This document shows, piece after piece, positions 39,245 to 45,119 of a stretch of DNA of 45,119 bases (within the stretch, counting starts at the first letter, position 1; every line of letters begins with the position of its first letter). The stretch covers positions 1 through 45,119 of the forward strand of contig BAAFSQ010000065.1 in NCBI GenBank assembly GCA_054661495.1. Direction: 5' to 3'. The translations under genes were made by a program, and so were the position numbers. The notes under the pieces were generated by a model. The model saw nothing but the letters and a program-made list of their open reading frames with translations. It did no database searches and was not told where the DNA came from. This DNA comes from Zygophlyctis sp. KS116 (Eukaryota; Chytridiomycota).

Positions 39245-41181
39245 TTAATCATTTCCTACAAGAATAAATCCAATCAAAATCCAAGGATAATATAAGCAGC
39301 AAATTAATGGAAATATTTGATTCCCATGTACGGTCCAATCTACAACAATATCTTTAAATGGTGATAGGAAATTCACCAATGAGGGTCTAAGAAGAGTAGA
39401 ATCTAGGTGAGAGTAGATTAAAATAGCATCTACAGGAAAGCTTAGCAGCAACAATGAGTAAGATATAAGACTGTGTTGCGAAAGAGATAAAAATGTAGGT
39501 ACAAGAGGTATTGAAAAAACAATACTTAAACTAGGATTAATAGTTGATAAAGCAATAAGCATCATTCCAATACCCAAACAAGCAATTGACTTTCCAGTTC
39601 TAAAATCCAATTTTGGTACTTTGACAAATCCTTTTTTAAACCGAGCAACAATCATTATCACTAGTATAAAGTCCACAAAAGAGTATCCATTATATCCATT
39701 AGGGAATAAAGAGAGTAGATTGTTTGAGAAATAAAACAGACCGCAAGAATGAAGAAATACTTTTGCAAATGCCATTATATGTGTTGCCACATCATGTTCA
39801 TTTACAGAATGAACCTTTACTGCAGCAGGACGCTTATAAAACTTTTCCTCGACAGTCTCGTCAGTAGAAACTGATTTACGATCTTGAGACGAAAACCATA
39901 AATAAATCCCATAGAAAATCAGACTGGCAGACACAGCGATAACAGGTCCAATATAAATACTTAAAAGTACAACCTTATCAGGAGTGGCAAGCAAGTAAAA
40001 CCAAAAAGAATGATGTAATCTCTCCAAAAGAGTATTTAAACTGTATAAAGAACATTCAATTGCTCTTCCAAATCTACTAGCATCAACTATACTATATTCA
40101 TCCTTTCTAAGTCCTCTTATAGTTGCAGCCTCAATCTTAAAACCTTGATAAAAAGAATGATCAAAGACTGGCAAACCTAGAGCCTGATGCCAGAAAAACG
40201 ATAATAATTTCCTTGCATTATTCACATATGATTGTAAAATTTGATTTGAATGAGACCAATCATTCATTTGATCATGAGACCATAGATTTAATCCTTCATA
40301 ATAAAAACTGTAATATAATGTCGCAATTAAATCTGCATTTGGTAACTGACCATTTAAATTTACAGGATATAATCCTGCACCAGAAAACGAATCATTGTTT
40401 CCACAAAACTCCAAATTCAAAGCCGCTTGGATCACCCCAGAATGATACTTTAAGCGCTCAAATTTTAATACTAGTTATTAAAAATTTCGTGTATTTACCT
40501 TTAGACTCTTTGACTCCATGGTACGCATTTAACCATGCCAAAGAACCCGTTGGAGTTTTATCTAAAACCAAAAATATCAAATCTTTTGCCCACATTGATT
40601 TTTTTGATGCAAATTTGGCAAGTGAGAGTAAGAGTCCAATGCCAAAAGTATTATCTAATTCCTTAATAATTTACAATACCTTGTCCATCTCCACAAGTCC
40701 AAGGAGCTGAAATCACTATTGATTCTGTTCCATCTGCCCTTGGTGCCCTTAAAATACCAAAAGTATTATACCCGGTTTCATTATTGAGAGAAGTGAAAGA
40801 TTGTGTAGAAGTTTTGAGTCGAATTTTTTCAAATTCCTGTGTGATAAATTCCCTTTTTAACGATGAATTTTGTAGTAATTGTAGACTGTGCACGACAGAT
40901 TGTGCATATTCATAATCTCCAATTGAAAATTGTCTATTAGATTGTCCAACGCTTAACGCATTTTCATCCGGACGTAATTTTTTAACTGCAAGAGGAAGTG
41001 ATAGCAGTGCGATTAACGAAAGAATGAAAAATGTCCAACTTTTACTTAAATTTAACAAAAAATACCTCGCATTTTTACAAAACCAGAGAAAGTATGCAAT
41101 AGCCTTTCTACGCATAACATTTCTCGCAAGATCCTTTGGCTTTTTTTGGCTTTTAGAGAGTAGAAACGTTAGAATCCCCAT
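39245..41181 (-). CDS. GPAA1: GPI transamidase subunit Gaa1
   Basis: Three exons (41181-40680, 40654-40499, 40470-39245) give 627 aa. A first transmembrane helix (WTFFILSLIALLSLPLAV) is followed by a large lumenal domain with VISAPWTCGDGQ, LLSLAKFASKKSMWAKDLIFLVLD and a VIQAALNLEF block. Several C-terminal transmembrane helices end in CCLYYPWILIGFILV. Gaa1 is the M28-peptidase-like ER subunit of the complex that attaches GPI anchors. A possible extra 27-nt intron without a stop lies before the first helix (GTATTTTTTG...AAAAG); both versions stay in frame (627 or 618 aa). The ATG at 41181 is the first Met of the conserved MGILTFLLSK-type start. Confidence 0.92.
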
Positions 41182-41243
41182 CGCTTTCAAACTCAAAAAA
41201 ATTTAAAGGAATATTATCATCAAATAAAAACTGAATAATATGC

Positions 41244-41909
41244 TTATAAAAACTAGAGGAGATTATAGCTATTCTAAACAGTATCTTTCGACAAAAATAG
41301 ACATGCAATATCTTCAGGAATTCGTTCTTCATCAAACGCATCCATTACAATTTTACCCAAAGGTAACAATACTCGATACTGAAGCCATTCATTTCTTTCT
41401 CCAATTTGCAACAAATCAAATCGATTTTCAATATATCCACAGTATCCAAACATTAGTGTACTGATTTCATTTCCCTTTAAGAATGGAATAAGAATTTTAA
41501 TAGAATTTTCAGGTTCTTTAATAGAATTGGTCTAAATATTAAATTTAAAATTGTACCAAGGCATATATAGACAGGATTGATTCAGTAGTATTAAGTTGAA
41601 TAGGAAAATTTACTGATTTTTCTGATTTTTTAGTTGGAGTATTCCACCATTCAGCTAAAACAGTTGCTTGAGATTGAATAAGTGATAATAGATAGCCATG
41701 ACACGTAGAATCTAAAGTAAACAATTGTAAAGACTACCACTAGCAGATATAAAATATAATTCCCAGACTATTGGGATTCTTTCATAAATAGAAAGAATTT
41801 CAGGTTCACTAGAGTTAATTTTAAAAAAGTACTTGTGAATTCTTTTGGCTCTTGATATATCTCTAGGAACATAATGAGAAATTTTTCTTGAAACATGGGT
41901 TGAAATCAT
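41244..41909 (-). CDS. Unrecognised multi-exon gene
   Basis: Four exons (41909-41738, 41711-41557, 41531-41280, 41252-41244) with introns of 26, 25 and 27 nt give 195 aa. Every intron is needed to keep the frame open. The last exon has two codons and a stop. Readable pieces include VSRKISHYVPRDISRAKRIHKYF, LLSLIQSQATVLAEWW and GYCGYIENRFDLLQIGER. It looks like a soluble alpha/beta or helical protein without TM segments or catalytic motifs that I know. The family is not recognised. It lies 62 bp upstream of GPAA1 on the same strand. Confidence 0.6.
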
Positions 41910-42053
41910 ACTAGGACTTAGAGAACCTTATTATAAGAAATACTCAATTGATACATTCAGCTCCATTAGAGTCACGCACCTTGTAATCGCTTAAAATGCG
42001 TAAAAACAGTAATCTACACGCCGCCTTTGATACAGTTATTGTTTTCCTAAAAG

Positions 42054-43784
42054 TTATATTGCCAAAGAAAACCTTGTTATATACTCTTTCTTGTTAAAAA
42101 CAGAATAAAAAGAGTCCATTACAAAATCTACAATGATATCCACTGTTTGATATTCTTTGTTCAAACATACGATCAAAGATATTAAACTTTCATGAAATCT
42201 ATCATGTGAGATAGTGTTTTCAAATGATTCCTGGCAAAGTTCAAACACTCTCTTTAATGAAGATTGCAAAATGAAATACAACATTCCGATTGAAAACCTG
42301 CGTTTTGGTAAAGCTTCCAGGACCAAATCAATCGCGCTCTGACTCACTTTGAGATCAGGATGATTTACGAATAAGAATATTAGCCTCCATATACTATGAT
42401 TTCCAATTAAATCCTTAATAATATGCAAGTTTTGGCGTGATTCGTAAATATAAGTTAAATGTAAGCATGTGAAAATATTAACTAGTTCGTTTGGATCTTT
42501 CCCCTCTAAATTTTCTAAAGTTTGTAGAACCGTTTCTCTAAAAACTCCCGGAATTTTGCATTCAAATGCACAAATGATGTGAATCCAGCTAGTTAGAAAC
42601 TCTTCAATTCCTTGCTTACCAAGGCTTTTGAGATCCGATAATCCTACCTTATGCGTCAAAATGCATTTAAATATTTCAGAAACAATAGATTTATCTGAAT
42701 ATACACCATTTAGGATTATACACTTCTCCATATAGTTTTTGATAATAGGAGTCAAAAGGCTATTCCACCAAACATCAACAAATTTTGAAGTACAAGTTTT
42801 AAAAGACTGAATCCATTTGTCGACATTTTCAGTTTGGTGATCGCACGAAGCTTGAATGAAATTTAGTATTTGATAAATTAAATGCGCAAATGATTTAGAG
42901 TCTTTCAAAATGCAAATTTGAGCAAGAATCACAAGGATTGATCCTACAAAACTGGAATAAATCCCAAAACTTTTATCATTGAATATATGTTCCAAGTCAA
43001 CTTCGATAGAATCAAGAGGCATTCCATTCAAATATAAAGAATACCCTGTAGAAAATTCTAATTTGATCAATCTCAATAAATCATTGTCCAAAACCCGGAG
43101 CCAATCTCTTGCACAATCTTAAATTAAAATTGAAATAAAATACCTTCAATCATCCAAGGACAAGATTTAATTAGAGCTAATAAATTTCCTAAAATATGCC
43201 TGCCATAAGCACCTTTTGAACACGCTTTATCATCTAATATTCCCATTCTATAAATACGTAATAAATTTCCTCCAGCCTTACGCATAGCTGACTTGAAATC
43301 AATTTTTGAAACCTTCCAATTAGCACAAAAATTAAAAAGATCGATTTTCTTTTCTAAAATCTCAAGTTTTAATCCATCTCTTTGGGTTAATTGTTCACTG
43401 TAAATTTACTTTTCAAGACTTTTCATGATTAAATCATCCAGCACCTCTGGAACGATCCATTTTCCTGCATTCATTATACATATCAAGTATGGAAGAATCC
43501 AGTTTAACTTATCCCTATTGTCGATGCCCTTTTAGGTTAATGTTTATGTCTAGGTTACTAACCTGAATTAGAGACTCTGCAGCTTCATAATTTTTCGAGA
43601 TATGAAAGATCCCCTTCATGACTTTTTTTAAAGTTTGATTCTTATCCAAAATTATTAGATTTGATTCTAGAGAATTTCCTTGATTAATCTCAATTTTTTT
43701 AAACCATTCCAAAGCTTTCTTCAACTTTATAAATTCTACACTTACAGGAATAATCATGTTATGATCGTTTGCAGCCAATTCCAT
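42054..43784 (-). CDS. Unrecognised helical (HEAT-like) protein
   Basis: Four exons (43784-43563, 43528-43410, 43379-43144, 43117-42054) with introns of 34, 30 and 26 nt give 546 aa. The protein is almost wholly helical, rich in Leu and Ile with regular amphipathic helices. Recurring features are a GNLLALIKSCPWMIEDCARDW block, WWNSLLTPIIKNYMEKC and a C-terminal DLKVSQSAIDLVLEALPKRR segment. This suggests an alpha-solenoid scaffold such as a chaperone or complex assembly factor. I cannot name the family. No TM segment or catalytic motif is seen. Confidence 0.6.
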
Positions 43785-43872
43785 ACTATAGATTGGATCA
43801 AGATTTGGTGCCGTAGGAAGGGTAGGGCCTAGACCTAAAGCTTGGACTTATGTCTGGTGTTTCGGACACTTT

Positions 43873-43927
43873 AGATTCAAATATTACAATGGTATAAAAT
43901 GTTAATACCATTGTAATATTTGAATCT
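43873..43927. repeat. Perfect hairpin with 23-bp arms
   Basis: The left arm 43873-43895 is the exact reverse complement of the right arm 43905-43927, around a 9-nt loop (AAAATGTTA). Such a long perfect palindrome is far beyond chance in 45 kb. It lies between the start of the 42054-43784 gene and the Crinkler-like relic. It may be a foldback/MITE relic, a structured RNA or a boundary element. Confidence 0.85.
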
Positions 43928-44077
43928 TCAGAATGATATTAAAAATAGTTTTGATGCTTTTTTATTCCAAGAAATTTATATTTTATGGATTTAAACAGAG
44001 CTGTTTTTATGGCCTCAGGGTTATGTTTCGCATAGAGATATTCAAGTTTAAGTATTTGGCTGATTTTAAATCTAAAA

Positions 44078-44843
44078 ATGTCAAAACTCTGGATTAAATT
44101 TAAAACTTATAGTTCTACTCAAGTCTCTACTGAAGACTGTCAAAATGTTGATGATTTTCTCAAGGCCTGCAAGAAGGAGCTTTTGTACTTGGCAATCCGA
44201 TCATTGGTTCTTCAATATTCATTCGTCCATGCTATCCAAAATTACTGGAAATAGTATTTTCAATAATTAAAGATCCTGCTACTCCCCATTTGGTTATTCT
44301 TGGGACCCCTGGCATTGGAAAGACTTTCTTTGGATATGTTATTTTGTTATACCTTGCTCGCACTGGCGCTACAGTAGTATATGAACGCGGAAGAGAAGAC
44401 GCAAGATATCTATTTTCTGCAAATGGAATTTTCACTGGTTCGAGAAACGATTTCATAGTAATGGATTTTAACCCTAATGGATTTAAGTCTATTCTTATAT
44501 TCTTCCAACAATTTAGAATTTCAATTGGCTACTCATCATTATTTCCGTCCGAAAACCAAGAATTTTGAATCAATTGATTCGTTTATCAAGCCAAATCTCC
44601 TCTTTCAAATGACTATCTCCAAAAATCATCCTTGTAGGCAGACTGGTCTTCGTAATGTTTTGGAAACACTTGGTAATCCTGAACCCAGAATTGTATTTTG
44701 TTGTACCACCTGATATATTTCCATCGTTCACCTACCAAAATTACATAGGAAAAGATGGTAAAGTTTTATCAGAAAGCGGCATTGTTGGAAGTGTCAGCAA
44801 ATTATCCCAGTTTGTTTTAACTTTTGAACTGTGTTCTCAATAG
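44078..44843 (+). pseudogene. Crinkler (CRN)-like protein with P-loop NTPase, broken
   Basis: The ATG at 44078 opens a Crinkler-type N-terminal domain (MSKLWIKFK ... NVDDFLKACKKEL) that stops near 44253. The frame then changes, and part of the N-domain seems deleted, before an NTPase core: SSIFIRPCYPKLLEIVF, Walker A GTPGIGKT (44302-44325), and LARTGATVVYERG. Further frame changes occur near 44490 and 44680, after which PPDIFPSFTYQNYIGKDG is still readable. CRN proteins are secreted or nuclear effectors, and the family occurs in oomycetes, chytrids, Rozella and Rhizophagus. No tiny-intron set repairs the frame, so I call it a pseudogene. No signal peptide is visible. Confidence 0.72.
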
Positions 44844-45046
44844 TGGATGGATGGATATGGTATTTTCAAGTGTCGCAATTATTATCCTTAAATTTTCTTG
44901 GCATAAACATAAATTCTCTACTTGTTTATATTATAATTCGAAATCCTTGAGGAGTCTGGTTTCTGAGTCTTACAAGGGCAGATGGTTATTTGCCACGATA
45001 ACTGCAACCTACAGTCACCAGTTAAAGGTTTTATCCAAACAAAGTA
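44844..45046. other. Intergenic, nothing recognised
   Basis: Between the Crinkler-like relic and the edge gene. It contains a short GGAT repeat just after the relic's last stop. No conserved frame, hairpin or RNA gene was seen. Confidence 0.4.
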
Positions 45047-45119
45047 ATGCCATCATTTGCCCAGTCAACGATTGCAGCCATGGTCACCCCATCTGTGCTT
45101 TTGAGTGCAACCGGACTAT
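45047..45119 (+). CDS. Start of a gene cut by the window edge, DUF2721-like
   Basis: Twenty-four codons from ATG 45047 to the edge, reading MPSFAQSTIAAMVTPSVLLS followed by ATGL. The small hydrophobic stretch with a VTPSVLLSATG pattern resembles the start of DUF2721 membrane proteins found in bacteria and some fungi. This is too short to be sure; it needs the sequence to the right. Confidence 0.35.
   Translation, partial: MPSFAQSTIAAMVTPSVLLSATGL

Noticed and set aside
40213-40710. 165-codon plus-strand frame
   Set aside because: Antisense to GPAA1 exons and introns; shadow frame.
41153-41181. Same-strand overlap between GPAA1 and the gene upstream
   Set aside because: A long open frame runs to 41153, but the 27-nt intron 41253-41279 ends the upstream gene at 41244 and removes the overlap.

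Overview
The window is nuclear DNA from a very compact, AT-rich microbial eukaryote. It uses the standard genetic code: TAA, TAG and TGA all end conserved genes. Twenty-two multi-exon gene models and a single-exon DJ-1 gene could be read. They contain about 108 introns, and every intron I placed in a recognisable gene is only 23-34 nt long (GTA[A/T].. to ..[T/A/C]AG). Exon joins were checked by frame and, where the family is known, by recovery of conserved motifs. The gene set (GPI transamidase, dynactin p25, MSI1/RBBP4, RRN7/TAF1B, NatB, hexosamine synthesis, a Crinkler-like relic) fits a deep-branching fungus-like opisthokont such as Cryptomycota/Rozella. That placement is inference; nothing here proves the genus.

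Layout. 302-8423: DJ-1/Hsp31-like gene (-), a 2308-aa EPG5 homologue (+), and an Emi1/DUF3128 gene (-) that abuts EPG5 with no spacer. 8424-11156: accessory stretch with small orphan ORFs, a decayed reading frame, an orphan gene with a 78-nt intron and a frameshift, and a fragment copied from the Emi1-like gene. 11157-24195: UBX5 (-), NAA25 (+), PGM (-), NOB1 (+), GFA1 (-), PRP28 (+), a small membrane protein (-), a secreted/membrane orphan (+) and BET1 (-). 24258-43784: DOP1 (-), RMD1/DUF155 (+), FNTB (-), a membrane-anchored SET protein (+), MSI1/RBBP4 (+), PSMB1 (-), PSMB5 (+), FAM192A/NIP30 (-), RRN7 (+), DCTN5 (+), GPAA1 (-), and two unrecognised multi-exon genes (-). 43785-45119: a perfect 23-bp-arm hairpin, a broken Crinkler-like gene with a P-loop NTPase, and the first codons of a gene that runs off the edge.

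Spacing is extreme. Head-to-head pairs share 33-201 bp promoters. Tail-to-tail pairs have 0-3 bp gaps in several places, and in two cases their stop codons interlock inside one TTAA. RRN7 and DCTN5, in tandem, are separated by 3 bp. Neighbouring genes mostly serve unrelated housekeeping roles. Two loose themes are visible: PGM and GFA1 both feed sugar-nucleotide/chitin precursors, and PSMB1-PSMB5-FAM192A form a proteasome-linked block.
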